A stretch of 10,371 nt of DNA. Source: Cyclostephanos tholiformis (Eukaryota > Bacillariophyta > Thalassiosirophyceae > Thalassiosirales > Thalassiosiraceae). The stretch is taken from positions 1-10,371 of the forward strand of contig JALLPB010002192.1 of assembly GCA_036939975.1 (NCBI GenBank), in the 5' to 3' direction. Both the position numbers and the translations under genes were made by a program. This document shows, one piece after another, positions 1 to 7,798 of the stretch (position 1 is the first letter of the stretch; each line of letters starts with the position of its first letter). The notes beneath the pieces were generated by a model. That model ran no database searches, was not told the origin of the DNA, and saw only the letters and a program-made list of their open reading frames with translations.

Positions 1-319
1 CTTCATCTTATCCACAATAAAAAATATTATTATGCCAATTCCCTCAACCTCACTAGGTAGTTCGTAGCTATGATTACCCCTAGTTGGTATAGTAACTCTA
101 TTTTTTGCATACAAGTGTCAAAACTCAAAATGTATGACAAACTGATTCCTCTGTTGACTCGAAAAATTTATATGAGGGCAAGGGAAAATAACTGAAGTAA
201 AATAATGACTGGATTTCTACTTTTGAGATTTTACACCTCCCTAGTTTCAAACTCTAAGACAAAAAACAACAAATAACACTGCAGAATTACTCGTGTCCAT
301 TTGACCCTCCAGAATTCTG
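1..319. other. AT-rich non-coding left edge (3' flank or intron of FIG4-like gene)
   Basis: This AT-rich stretch follows the stop codon of the FIG4-like exon on the minus strand. I see no conserved Sac-domain sequence in it on either strand. It is either 3' UTR plus intergenic DNA, or the start of an intron leading to exons beyond the left edge. On the minus strand a GTAGCA at the end of the Gln-rich exon and a GTAATT (bases 285-290) could act as splice donors. Neither can be confirmed without the missing sequence. Confidence 0.5.
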
Positions 320-441
320 CTACTGCTGCAGCGCTCGAACAGCAGCACGAGCGCGGCGCTGAACCTCAGCAGCATACAGGCCATTTGGTCCATGTTGCTG
401 CTGCTGTTGTGGTGGCAGTGGCGGCTGGGGAGCAAATGGAA

Positions 442-527
<86 letters not shown>

Positions 528-1249
528 CGCTGACCCTGGCCTTGATGATGTGAGTTGCTCGTGGCGGCGCCGCCACCGTCCATCGTCGCAGTCATCGACG
601 TCGTCGTCGCCGCCGCGGGCGCGACGTTGGACGGATCGGTCGTCGCCGCGGTCGACTTCGACGTCGTGGGTACCGCTCGCGTGACGGTCGACGGTCGCAC
701 CCGCGAGGTTCCCGCGGCATCGTCAACGTCGGCGGAGGCGGGGAGCGGCGCGGACGACAACGTCGACGTCGAGGACGAAATCGCGCCGCCGCCGCCATCG
801 CCGTCGCCGTCGTCGATCGAATCCGCATTGATTTCGCCGTCGTTGACGGCCCCATTCATCGCCACGTCCATCCCTTCGCCGATAATATTGTGATCGACGG
901 GGGCGTTATGCCCGCCCCCCCGAGCCGATGCCGTCGCCGACGACGTAGAAGGAGAAGATGATGATGAGGAGGAGGATGGCGGGGCGAGCGACGACTCGAT
1001 GAGAGTCCTGTCCATCTTCATGATCCTGTACTCCGTCGCGGCCTTGTTGCATGCCACGAGGTAATAGCACTGATTGGTCGAGAAGAGCTCGAACCTCTCC
1101 AGTCGTGCGGCATACGGTTCCAGCGTCGGTATCATGACGCCCCTCCTCCTACTCCTACTACTCCCCACTCCCCCCCCCGCGTTCCCCCTCGAGGTTCTTC
1201 CATCGGTCGTACCACCGCTCGTCGTCATTTTCGAGTTCGTCGTCGTCGA

Positions 1250-1284
<35 letters not shown>

Positions 1285-1717
1285 ACCTCGCGGTCGTCGA
1301 ACCGTGGATCCGCATCATCGGGGAGTCCTCCCCCGACGACGTCGCGGTGGGGACGACCGCGATCGCCGGCGACGGCGTGGACGGTGTCGCGCGACGACCG
1401 TGCGATGGAGGGGCACTCGACGTCCGAGCCGGAGCGGCCGTCGTCGTTCTCGTACGCGAAGTCGGGAAGAGCCCGGACCATCCCCCCGATCCTCCAACTA
1501 TATCTCCATCGCCGAGGTCGTCGTCGTCGTCGTCGTCGTCGTCGCATTCGTCGTCGTCGATAGTGCCTCTCAACGACGTCGCGGTCGCGGCGGGGGATGA
1601 GGTCAGGCGAAAGTAATGATCGTCGTCGTCGTCGTCGTCGTCATCGTCGTCGTCGACGATGACTTCGCGGTCGTCGGGGCCATCGTCGTGGTCGAATTTG
1701 AAGCTCGAGGGTTGCAT
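320..1717 (-). CDS. FIG4/SAC-like phosphoinositide phosphatase, N-terminal exon (partial), poly-Asp/poly-Gln rich
   Basis: This open frame encodes 465 residues. Residues 204-237 ('LERFELFSTNQCYYLVACNK' running on to 'YRIMKMDRT') match the N-terminal strands of FIG4/SAC phosphoinositide phosphatases, where the pattern is L-x-x-F-x-L-[YF]-x-T, then YLV, then YR-[IV]-[LM]-K-[IM]-DR. Family members act on PI(3,5)P2 or other phosphoinositides at endosomes and vacuoles. Near the C-terminus, 'YAAEVQRRARAAVRAL' could correspond to the family's 'Y-x-x-x-E-V' helix, so the roughly 200 Ser/Gly/Thr/Gln-rich residues between look like an insertion. The N-terminal 195 residues are Asp-, Pro-, Thr- and Ser-rich and probably disordered. 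The start is the first ATG after an in-frame TAA four codons upstream. The catalytic CX5R segment is absent, so the gene either continues beyond the window by splicing at or near the TAG stop or is a truncated remnant. Family assignment rests on about 35 residues. Confidence 0.55.
443..526 (-). repeat. CAG/CAA trinucleotide tract coding 28 glutamines
   Basis: On the coding strand the tract reads (CAGCAA)7 then (CAG)14, an uninterrupted run of 28 Gln codons inside the FIG4-like exon. One half is a pure CAG array and the other is regularly interrupted by CAA. A shorter Gln run lies about 12 residues downstream, followed by the exon end. The pure half should be length-variable between alleles. 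Confidence 0.95.
1517..1543 (-). repeat. GAC trinucleotide tract (nine Asp codons)
   Basis: Nine GTC units on the plus strand read as nine Asp codons (residues 59-67) in the FIG4-like protein. A second, longer and less pure tract lies at about 1618-1653 and encodes twelve Asp near residue 22. The repeats also create long antisense open frames that are not genes. Confidence 0.9.
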
Positions 1718-1804
1718 CGAATGTCGATATTATGGTCTGCCGGCATTCAACACCGTGGTTGGGGGGGATCGGGACCTAGGTACTCACTTGCTTCAGCCGT
1801 TGGA

Positions 1805-1824
1805 GTAGGTAGGTAGGTAGGTAG
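1805..1824. repeat. (GTAG)5 tetranucleotide microsatellite
   Basis: Five perfect tandem GTAG units lie about 90 bases upstream of the FIG4-like start codon. It is a simple microsatellite with no evident function. Confidence 0.9.
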
Positions 1825-1898
1825 TGTATGTTGTAACATTCACACACAAACGAACGTGACATCGTCATAAAATTAAATAAATTAGGGAGATAATGCGG

Positions 1899-1967
1899 AA
1901 TGCCTCACTTAGCGATAGTTTTTTTTTCTTCGTAGGAATTGCTACAAAATCGCTAAAGTGAGGTATT
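1899..1967. repeat. Imperfect inverted repeat / potential stem-loop
   Basis: The left arm 'aatgcctcacttagcgat' (1899-1916) is the reverse complement of the right arm 'atcgctaaagtgaggtatt' (1949-1967), apart from one mismatch (G:U-compatible as RNA) and one extra base. The loop is 32 nt and begins with a T run. The arms are too long and too similar to be likely by chance in 550 bases. It could be a transcribed hairpin, a paired protein-binding site, or the termini of a tiny inverted-repeat element. No flanking target-site duplication is visible. Confidence 0.75.
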
Positions 1968-2224
1968 TTCCTGGTGAAAAGCTCTATGTAAAGGCATTCT
2001 CCAGTTTTTCTCAATAAATTATTTTATTATTATTCAACTTGAATACGGAACACTGCACTCCTCCCAACTCTGCCTCCGAACCATGAGCTCGGCGGAGTGG
2101 TAGGGGAATTAAATTATCCATCTTCCTGAATTTTACGCTATGCCGGCTATCCGCCCCAAACGAAGCCACGAACGCCGGGCGAAGGAAGGGCCACGAGAAC
2201 TTAATACTCGATACGACGGCGACT

Positions 2225-2271
2225 GAATAATAATAATTATCGTCAATTATTATTTTATTATATTATATATT
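2225..2271 (+). promoter_or_regulatory. AT-rich TATA-like core promoter / 5' UTR region of DGD1
   Basis: An almost pure A/T block containing repeated TTATTATATTATATATTA-like sequence ends directly at the ATG at 2272. It could hold a TATA element for DGD1 transcription, especially if the true start codon is the second ATG (2302) or lies further downstream. This is compositional evidence only. Confidence 0.3.
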
Positions 2272-2301
2272 ATGCGCGGGCACACGAATCGAACGCCGAC
2301 G

Positions 2302-2402
2302 ATGCGCCGCATCAATAACGAGTGTATGCTCCTTCTCGTCCTCGTCGCTTCGCTATCGATATCGAAAATTCTCGCCGCAAGAGACGTCGCTCCGCCGCAT
2401 GC
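2302..2402 (+). CDS. DGD1: Candidate signal-peptide segment of the DGD1 precursor, different frame from the main ORF
   Basis: In the frame of 2272/2302, a start at 2302 gives 'MRRINNECMLLLVLVASLSI' and then 'SKILAARD'. That is a basic N-region, a hydrophobic core and a small-residue cleavage site, typical of a secretory signal peptide. A plastid-envelope galactosyltransferase in a diatom is expected to carry one. The frame then continues through Gly-rich sequence and ends at the TAG at 2653-2655. The catalytic ORF lies in the next frame (+1). The two could be joined by an intron (2403-2655 keeps frame and removes the G tracts, but its GTCGAC donor is weak), or by a miscounted or variable G-run. 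Confidence is moderate that this is the real N-terminus. Confidence 0.45.
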
Positions 2403-2463
2403 GTCGACGGGTATTGCTCGTGGGGGGGGTGGGGGTGGGGGGGGGGGGGGGGGATATGACGTC

Positions 2464-2517
<54 letters not shown>

Positions 2518-5071
2518 GGAGGATATGACGTCGGATCCGATGGCGGCGGATGGGATGGGACCGACGGAAATAATACATTCGGGATCGCGTGGAACGTCGG
2601 CGGATGTCGGGGGGGGAAAGGGGGCGGAGTTCTCCCCATTTCGATTGCGTTTTAGGTCGAGGACGACGACGAATGAATCCACTCGACGCGCCGATGCCAG
2701 GAGGGTCGGTAAACGAGTGACGAAGCGGACCATCGCCATTACGGACAGGCTGAATGAAAAATTGGACGAGGCGAGGCGAAAGTTTCGCGACCGAATGGCG
2801 GCTGCTAGTTTCACGCTCATCGACCACGAACACGATGCAACGATGAGCAATGGCACCTTCTTCGATCTGGACGGTCATGACGATGAAATCACCCCGCAGA
2901 GCGATCTGCTGTTGCCCAATCGTGACATCTTCATAGTGACTACCGCCGCTCTTCCCTGGAGGACAGGAACGGCCGTTAATCCCTTGCTCAGGGCCGCATA
3001 TTTGGCGAGAAGAGCGAGGGAAATAAATGACAACAATCGGACGTTGGCGAACGAGCTTACGAATCGGGTGGATGTCATCGACAATACTACGAGCGTAGGT
3101 GGGGCACCATCATATCGACAAATGGTTACTCTCGTCATACCCTGGCTTGAGCTGGAGGAGGATAGGCTCGAATTGTACGGCCCCGATGCCACGTTTGACA
3201 GCATACAGGAACAGGAGAATTATATTAGGGATTGGCTGCGAAATGAAGCCAAGATGGCGGATGTCGCCGATGCCGATACCGGTCTCAAAATAATTTTCTA
3301 TCCGGCACGTTATCACTCGGGATTAAAGTCGATCTTTGCAATGGGCGATATGGTGGGCGATATATGTGCCGTGCTTCGTAAGCGAATCGATGGAGGCAAT
3401 CTGAACAATTCAGTTTGCATATTGGAAGAACCGGAGCATCTGAACTGGTATCGGGCGCCCGGAGAGGGATGGACGAAGGTGTTCAACTATGTGGTGGGGA
3501 TAGTTCACACCAACTACGTGGAGTACGCGGGGTCCCAATTTCACGGACTTTGGACCGTGAGTGATTAATTGTGTGGTCTTTTTTCCTGCCCAAGCATTTT
3601 GAAGGTGTGTGTTTTTTACTCTTCATATGATATATTGAAATCAACTCCCGCCATATGTGGTCCAGGCTCCTGCGATACAAGTCATGTCTTCGGCGATGAT
3701 AAGAGCTTACTGTCACAAAGTGATAAAGCTGTCGGGTGTACTCCAAAGCTATGCGCCAGAGAAGGAGTGTATCGAAAACGTCCACGGCGTGAGGGAGGAT
3801 TTCATATATAAGGGGAGACGAAGGGCGCAGCACTTTCTTGAGAAGAAAAGCGTGCCATTGGACGAAGAGGTGGAAGGACGGGCTTATTATATCGGCAAGA
3901 TACTGTGGGCGAAAGGATTCGAACAGATGCTTGAACTAGAAGAGTTCTATCGTGAGTGCACAGGAAAGTATTTTGCTATCGATGTATATGGCAGTGGGCC
4001 GGAGGAGGACGAGATAAAGCGCGCCTTTTATAGTCGCCGACGAGGCAACAAAAGTATTGATACGGAAGAGACCGAGTCAGATTCGGAGGACGTGCAATCG
4101 TACTCTCGAGAATTTATATCGAAGAAACTTACGTCACTCAAAATTTCATCACAAGAGTTCGAGCTCCCCAAAAGTTTGTACGAGTTGAGGAAAAAACCTA
4201 TCCCCGCAAAGTTTCTGGGCCCTGTTGATCATGCCTTGCTTGGAGACAGGTACAAGGTGTTTGTAAACCCATCCGTGTCAGAGGTCCTGTGCACGACCAC
4301 GTATGAAGGTAAGTGCATGAAGGTCTTCAGAATCTGAAAGCGACCAGTGCGCACCTTGCATTGACCCTGACTGAATCACCCGCTGCGCACTCCATTCTTC
4401 CAACACCGCTTACCGTGATAAAGCCCTCGCAATGGGAAATTTTGCAATAATCCCAGATCATGAGAGTAACAAATTCTTCTCTCGGTTTCCCAACTGTCTT
4501 TGTTACAGAGACAAGTGGGAGTTTGCGGCAAATCTGAGGTGTGTTATTAATCATTTCAAAAAAATTCACGACGCTCATATTTTTTTTTTCATACTTCAAC
4601 CCTCACCTGAACGAATTGGTAATAATATAGATGGGCTCTGACGCATGAACCTGAACCTCTGACGCCAGAACTTGCACAGGAATTCACATGGGAAGCAGCG
4701 ACAGAAAGACTCATCCGCTCGTCGGCTATAACGAGGCGCGAGGCAAAGGAGCGGGCACTTCTTGGCAAGGCTAAGCTTGATGAGAGGATAGGTATGTCAT
4801 TATCGCTTGACCAACGTGATACTATGGAAGTCGTTGTGAATGAAAATCGAACTTACCGTCGCTTCTTGTGAACAAAGCCTTCTTTCATCGGGAACTTGGA
4901 AAGGGCACCACAGGCGATGCGCTGCGAAAATTCCTTGGCGGTGGTCCCGTCTCCAATCAAGTCAAGTATGAAATCGCCAAACAGGGATTGGATCATCATG
5001 AAGGCCTGACTCAGAAATTCAGAACTTCATCTTTCGTTCGCGCAATTCAATCTTCGTTACGGCTGAGCTAG
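2399..5071 (+). CDS. DGD1: Digalactosyldiacylglycerol synthase (DGD1-type, GT4 glycosyltransferase), five exons
   Basis: The enzyme transfers galactose from UDP-galactose to MGDG, giving DGDG, at the plastid envelope. Inferred exons are 2399-3556, 3666-4308, 4424-4538, 4631-4791 and 4878-5071, all joining in frame to 756 codons if counted from 2399. Family hallmarks, numbered from that start, are: 'TTAALPWRTGTAVNP' at residues 181-195; 'EEPEHLNWYRAPGEGW', the UDP-sugar domain entry; 'NVHGV'; 'YYIGKILWAKGFEQ', starting the C-terminal Rossmann domain; and the GT4 EX7E motif, Glu592 and Glu600 in 'SEVLCTTTYE', followed by 'ALAMGNFAIIPDHESNKFF'. 'EFTWEAATERL' is the conserved DGD1 C-terminal motif. 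An acidic insertion of about 55 residues lies before 'KFLGPVDHALL'. The N-terminus is unresolved: the first ~80 residues are Gly-rich readings of a G homopolymer and probably not authentic. Family identity is very secure. Confidence 0.92.
2437..2516 (+). repeat. G homopolymers (17 and 51 bases) with duplicated spacer
   Basis: A 17-base G run (2437-2453) and a 51-base G run (2466-2516) are separated by 'atatgacgtcga', and the 'gatatgacgtcg' motif recurs just after the long run. The plus strand has strong G-quadruplex potential. The tract lies between the candidate signal peptide and the DGD1 catalytic frame. Runs of this length are prone to replication slippage and sequencing error, so the exact count and therefore the local frame should not be trusted. 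Confidence 0.95.
3557..3665 (+). other. DGD1 intron 1
   Basis: The donor is GTGAGT after 'FHGLWT' and the acceptor is 'gtccag' before 'APAIQV'. Phase 0, 109 nt. Splicing joins the conserved N-terminal half to 'MIRAYCHKVIKLSG' as in plant DGD1. Confidence 0.9.
4309..4423 (+). other. DGD1 intron 2
   Basis: The donor is GTAAGT and the acceptor 'ataaag'. Phase 1, 115 nt. The junction recreates 'TTTYE-ALAMG', so the second glutamate of the EX7E catalytic motif is the last intact codon of the upstream exon. Confidence 0.9.
4539..4630 (+). other. DGD1 intron 3
   Basis: The donor is GTGTGT and the acceptor 'atatag'. Phase 2, 92 nt. Splicing gives 'FAANLR-WALTHEPEPLTPE', which matches the family's 'A-x-x-x-EP-x-PLT' region. 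Confidence 0.88.
4792..4877 (+). other. DGD1 intron 4
   Basis: The donor is GTATGT and the acceptor 'acaaag'. Phase 1, 86 nt. Splicing gives 'LDERI-AFFHRELGKG' and reads to the TAG at 5069-5071. Confidence 0.85.
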
Positions 5072-5170
5072 TTTCAAAAGTTAACATGTGCACATATCAA
5101 ACTCTTTAGTTCATTATTGTCATTTTCCTATGGGTTGCCTCCTCATTGGGTATTTCCTTGTAGCATAGTC
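5072..5170. other. Convergent 3' intergenic spacer
   Basis: Only 99 AT-rich bases separate the stop codons of DGD1 (+) and the Tudor-like gene (-). The 3' UTRs of the two transcripts very probably overlap. I see no canonical AATAAA on either strand that would settle the polyadenylation sites. Confidence 0.6.
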
Positions 5171-6679
5171 CTAACGACCAGCCGCAGCCTCGCCTACCTC
5201 AACAAGCGTGGAAAGGAAGGGTGAAATCAAGTGATACAAGAATCCAGCAGAGCTAGACATAGCCTCGTCAAATCGCTTGTGGGCCGTAATTTTTGATACT
5301 ACCTCATCGACCGCGGTCACAGTAGTAGAGCCAGACACATCCTCGCCGAACGGCTCGGGAGTCAAGTTTGCCACAGTGGTGTGTTCCTTTTCAGTGGCAC
5401 GATTCCCACCCCCTCGCAGATTTAACACGTCCCTAACTTGTTCGTTGAGGTCCACAGCATCGGGGTCGAGTCGTGTTGCTACCTCAGATAATGACGATGC
5501 ACCTTTAAGAAACGACCCTGCGTCTCGCCTAGGAGAAGACGTCTCGGAATATAGTTGCTGTTTCTCAAGCATTTCGGAGTCCTCCAGATTATTCTCATCC
5601 GTGATACAAGCATTACTGCGAACTATTTCACCCTTCAGAGTTCTAGCTCTCTCTAGCTCCTTATTCGTCGATGGGCACTTGCTCGCCACTTTCGACAGCA
5701 ATGCCTGCTTTTCGCTTAGCTCGATTAAGTGACTACTCAGCGAAGCGTTCTCCGTGGTCTTATCTTGATATAGTGTCATGAGGGTATCACGTTCTTCAGC
5801 TGCCTTACGAACGATCTCGATATTGTCTTCTATTCGCTGTCGTAACTCAATAAATGTTCGCATGGAAACGGCGTTGGTGCATTCTTCATCCATCGCAGTT
5901 TGAGAGTTCGTCTCAACGATAATGGACGAATTGTCGGGTCTGATTTTGAACGAGCCGCCGGTCATGGCCGGCTGTTCAGCGACCACGACCACGGATCTCT
6001 CCTCTGCCAAATGCGACACCGTCTTCTCGGGAGGGGCAGTGGTAGCTACGTCGGCTGTAGCGATGGTGGAGTTGGAAGAAAATTCGTCGCAACATAACAT
6101 GCCATCTTGAGACGCCGGATATTCCCCTCTGTATGGATCTCGGTCGTCGTAAAAATTGCCGACTTCTGAAGAGCAAACAGGCGCCTCTAAAACGCTCAAA
6201 GCTTCTTTGTAGGTCAACTCTTCGGCATCTCCGTCTTCATAAACAACTTTGTAAAGGTCGCGGTCCTCATCATAGCTGTCGATTACACCAGCAAAAGGAC
6301 GAAGCTTGTCATCGTCACTTTGGAAGACTTTACTGATAAGTGCGCCAATTCTATGCTTCGACTTCGCCACTTTCATGATCACCTCCCTGTTGTCAACCTG
6401 GGGGGACGATGTCATATCCAATGGGGGGCCACCCCTCGCCGTCGATGATATTCCAACCTCGTCCGAAGCAAAGCTTTGACCACCCTCCTCGGCCGATGAC
6501 GTGATAATCTCGAAATTCTGAGCAGGAAGCATATCCTCAGTATTTTCGAGACCTCCGAGCATCAACCTCGAGGTGGTCCTCGGTTTTCTCTTGCCACTCG
6601 TTATCGTTTGGGTGGCGCAATCAACGCGTTCCTTATGTGGCACGGGCGTCGTTTGCTTGAACTTGCTCCGCGTTCGCAT
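5171..6679 (-). CDS. Uncharacterised protein with Tudor-like domain and coiled coil
   Basis: This single open frame encodes 502 residues with no sign of an intron. Residues ~109-165 ('RIGALISKVF' ... 'PFAGVIDSYDEDRDLYKVVY' then 'EDGDAEELTYKEA') match the small Tudor-like fold found in plant and algal chromatin proteins. There the pattern F-x-G-x-[IV]-x-S-YD-x-x-x-x-L-YKV-x-YEDGD-x-EEL recurs, and such domains bind methylated histone tails or DNA. Residues ~275-355 are rich in Glu, Lys, Arg and Leu in heptad-like spacing and are probably a coiled coil. The basic N-terminus ('MRTRSKFKQ', 'SGKRKPRTT') could serve as a nuclear signal. The C-terminus 'GFLYHLISPFLSTLVEVGEA' is hydrophobic/amphipathic. 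The start ATG is the first in the frame, with G at -3. Function is unknown; a nuclear scaffold or chromatin-associated role is inferred. It is divergent from the KOW-like gene at 7034. Confidence 0.8.
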   Translation of the reverse strand: MRTRSKFKQTTPVPHKERVDCATQTITSGKRKPRTTSRLMLGGLENTEDMLPAQNFEIITSSAEEGGQSFASDEVGISSTARGGPPLDMTSSPQVDNREVIMKVAKSKHRIGALISKVFQSDDDKLRPFAGVIDSYDEDRDLYKVVYEDGDAEELTYKEALSVLEAPVCSSEVGNFYDDRDPYRGEYPASQDGMLCCDEFSSNSTIATADVATTAPPEKTVSHLAEERSVVVVAEQPAMTGGSFKIRPDNSSIIVETNSQTAMDEECTNAVSMRTFIELRQRIEDNIEIVRKAAEERDTLMTLYQDKTTENASLSSHLIELSEKQALLSKVASKCPSTNKELERARTLKGEIVRSNACITDENNLEDSEMLEKQQLYSETSSPRRDAGSFLKGASSLSEVATRLDPDAVDLNEQVRDVLNLRGGGNRATEKEHTTVANLTPEPFGEDVSGSTTVTAVDEVVSKITAHKRFDEAMSSSAGFLYHLISPFLSTLVEVGEAAAGR

Positions 6680-7033
6680 GGCGTCAATGCGGGATGGACA
6701 GCTGAGAATACAGCCAAAGGGTTGCCAATGAAGCCAAGAGAGAAGGGGCTAAACAGGTGAGAAACGAGATCAGCCAGGCTTGTTCGAATGATGGTTTATG
6801 ACAGTCGAAACATCCCCAACTACATACTAATCAACGCTCCATGTGCTTTGGCAGATTTCCAACGTTGATTGATATGGACATTTTATTCACATGTATTCAG
6901 AGTATCTAAAGAGAGGAGATTCGGCCATAGCTCAAATCCACAGTAGTATTGAACTGACACAGAGAAAAGCTGTCGCTTCTTCTTCTCTTCGACCTTGTTT
7001 ACTATTTTGGAGTGAGATGTGCACCCTCCAACA
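6680..7033. other. Divergent intergenic region shared by Tudor-like and KOW-like genes
   Basis: These 354 bases separate two divergent start codons and probably act as a bidirectional promoter. A perfect 8-base inverted repeat, 'aatcaacg' (6829-6836) and 'cgttgatt' (6863-6870), has a 26-base spacer near the middle. A pyrimidine-rich block (about 6975-7000) lies 35-60 bases before the plus-strand ATG, where a 5' UTR or initiator is expected. There is no clear TATA box. Confidence 0.5.
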
Positions 7034-7798
7034 ATGGCAGGTCAACCGCTCCGCCGTTCTCCTCGCCAGGCCGCAGAGGTCAAGGCCGATTTTACCTCAA
7101 TAGTTGAAGATACCATTGCGTCCACGTCTAAGTCGAGGTCGAGGCGTTCATCGATGTCGCAAGTGTGGCGATGCTCCCTGCAATCCTTGGATGATCAGTC
7201 ACAGTCACCTTGCGGCGGACTAATAGTGACCGAGGAGACCGCTGATGCGAACGAATCGCAACTTCATAGGTGGTCCGCAAACCACGACCCAAGTCTTAAA
7301 CCAACTACCAAACCAGTGGCATCCATTCCTCGCGATTTTCCCGTCGGCGGCAGAGTATCGGTCATTGAAACTCACTCGAAACACAGGGGCAGGGCGGGTA
7401 CGGTCCGACGGCATACCAACAAGTTCGTCGTGGTGGCGTTAGGTGACAATGCCAATAACAACGAAGAGATTCGTATATCTCCTAATTTTCTCCGAATGAT
7501 TCATGGTGACTCGTCGGGCGTCATGCCCTCCCTCATCGATTTCAAACGCGTGTCCACGGTCAGATTCGACTTGAGACGGAATTCCATCGCGAAATACGAC
7601 AAGGAGGCCCCCTCCAACATCGTCTCCAAATGTCTATACTCCTCCGATACTGCTCCGATTTTCGTCGAACACATGCCGGATGAAATCGACGACGCGACCC
7701 ATAGGAACAAGGAGATCTTGGCAGAGTGGGACGGGCACTTCGATGAAAATTTCAACTTGGACGAAAGGCGAAAGATGATATTATTGGTCTATCTATGA
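7034..7798 (+). CDS. Uncharacterised protein with KOW-like segment
   Basis: This frame encodes 254 residues from 'MAGQPLRRSPRQAAEV'. The ATG at 7034 has A at -3 and sits in a good context ('caacaATGg'). The first 100 residues are Ser/Arg-rich and probably disordered. Residues ~104-155, 'VGGRVSVIETHSKHRGRAGT' then 'VRRHTNKFVVVALGDN' and 'IRISPNFLRM', resemble a KOW motif: a basic strand, the RGxxGTV turn and a following strand. KOW modules bind RNA or ribosomal or transcription factors (NusG/Spt5, L24, L26). The C-terminal ~95 residues are polar and acidic with no recognised domain. The frame has no obvious introns. A nucleic-acid-binding role is inferred from the KOW-like segment only. The gene is divergent from the Tudor-like gene, so the two may be co-regulated. 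Confidence 0.72.
   Translation: MAGQPLRRSPRQAAEVKADFTSIVEDTIASTSKSRSRRSSMSQVWRCSLQSLDDQSQSPCGGLIVTEETADANESQLHRWSANHDPSLKPTTKPVASIPRDFPVGGRVSVIETHSKHRGRAGTVRRHTNKFVVVALGDNANNNEEIRISPNFLRMIHGDSSGVMPSLIDFKRVSTVRFDLRRNSIAKYDKEAPSNIVSKCLYSSDTAPIFVEHMPDEIDDATHRNKEILAEWDGHFDENFNLDERRKMILLVYL

Larger units (their letters stand above)
1718..2271. other. Divergent intergenic region between FIG4-like gene and DGD1
   Basis: About 550 bases lie between the two divergent starts, so both promoters should sit here. The region holds a (GTAG)5 microsatellite at 1805-1824, an imperfect inverted repeat at 1899-1967, and a strongly AT-rich block at about 2225-2270 directly upstream of the first DGD1-frame ATG. 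A GTGAGT on the minus strand (1782-1787) could be the donor of a 5' UTR intron of the FIG4-like gene. No open frame here looks coding. Confidence 0.6.

Noticed and set aside
443..526. CRISPR-like or tandem repeat array
   Set aside because: It is a simple Gln-codon trinucleotide repeat without spacers, in a eukaryotic coding exon.
301..684. Plus-strand open frame with poly-Ala and Ala-Val repeats
   Set aside because: It is the antisense reading of the CAG/CAA tract; no independent evidence of coding.
1074..1616. Long plus-strand open frame of 180 codons rich in Val, Ser and Gly, antisense to the FIG4-like exon
   Set aside because: It is produced by GAC/GTC and similar repeats read on the other strand. 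The opposite strand has family similarity and this one has none.
1738..1787. Possible 5' UTR intron of the FIG4-like gene (GTGAGT donor, 'gccggcag' acceptor)
   Set aside because: The upstream ATG it would add does not read in frame with the main ORF, and the main ATG already follows an in-frame stop. It could still be a UTR intron, but nothing decides it.
2250..2878. Minus-strand poly-Pro open frames across the DGD1 5' region
   Set aside because: They arise from the C complement of the G homopolymers and lie antisense to a secure DGD1 exon.
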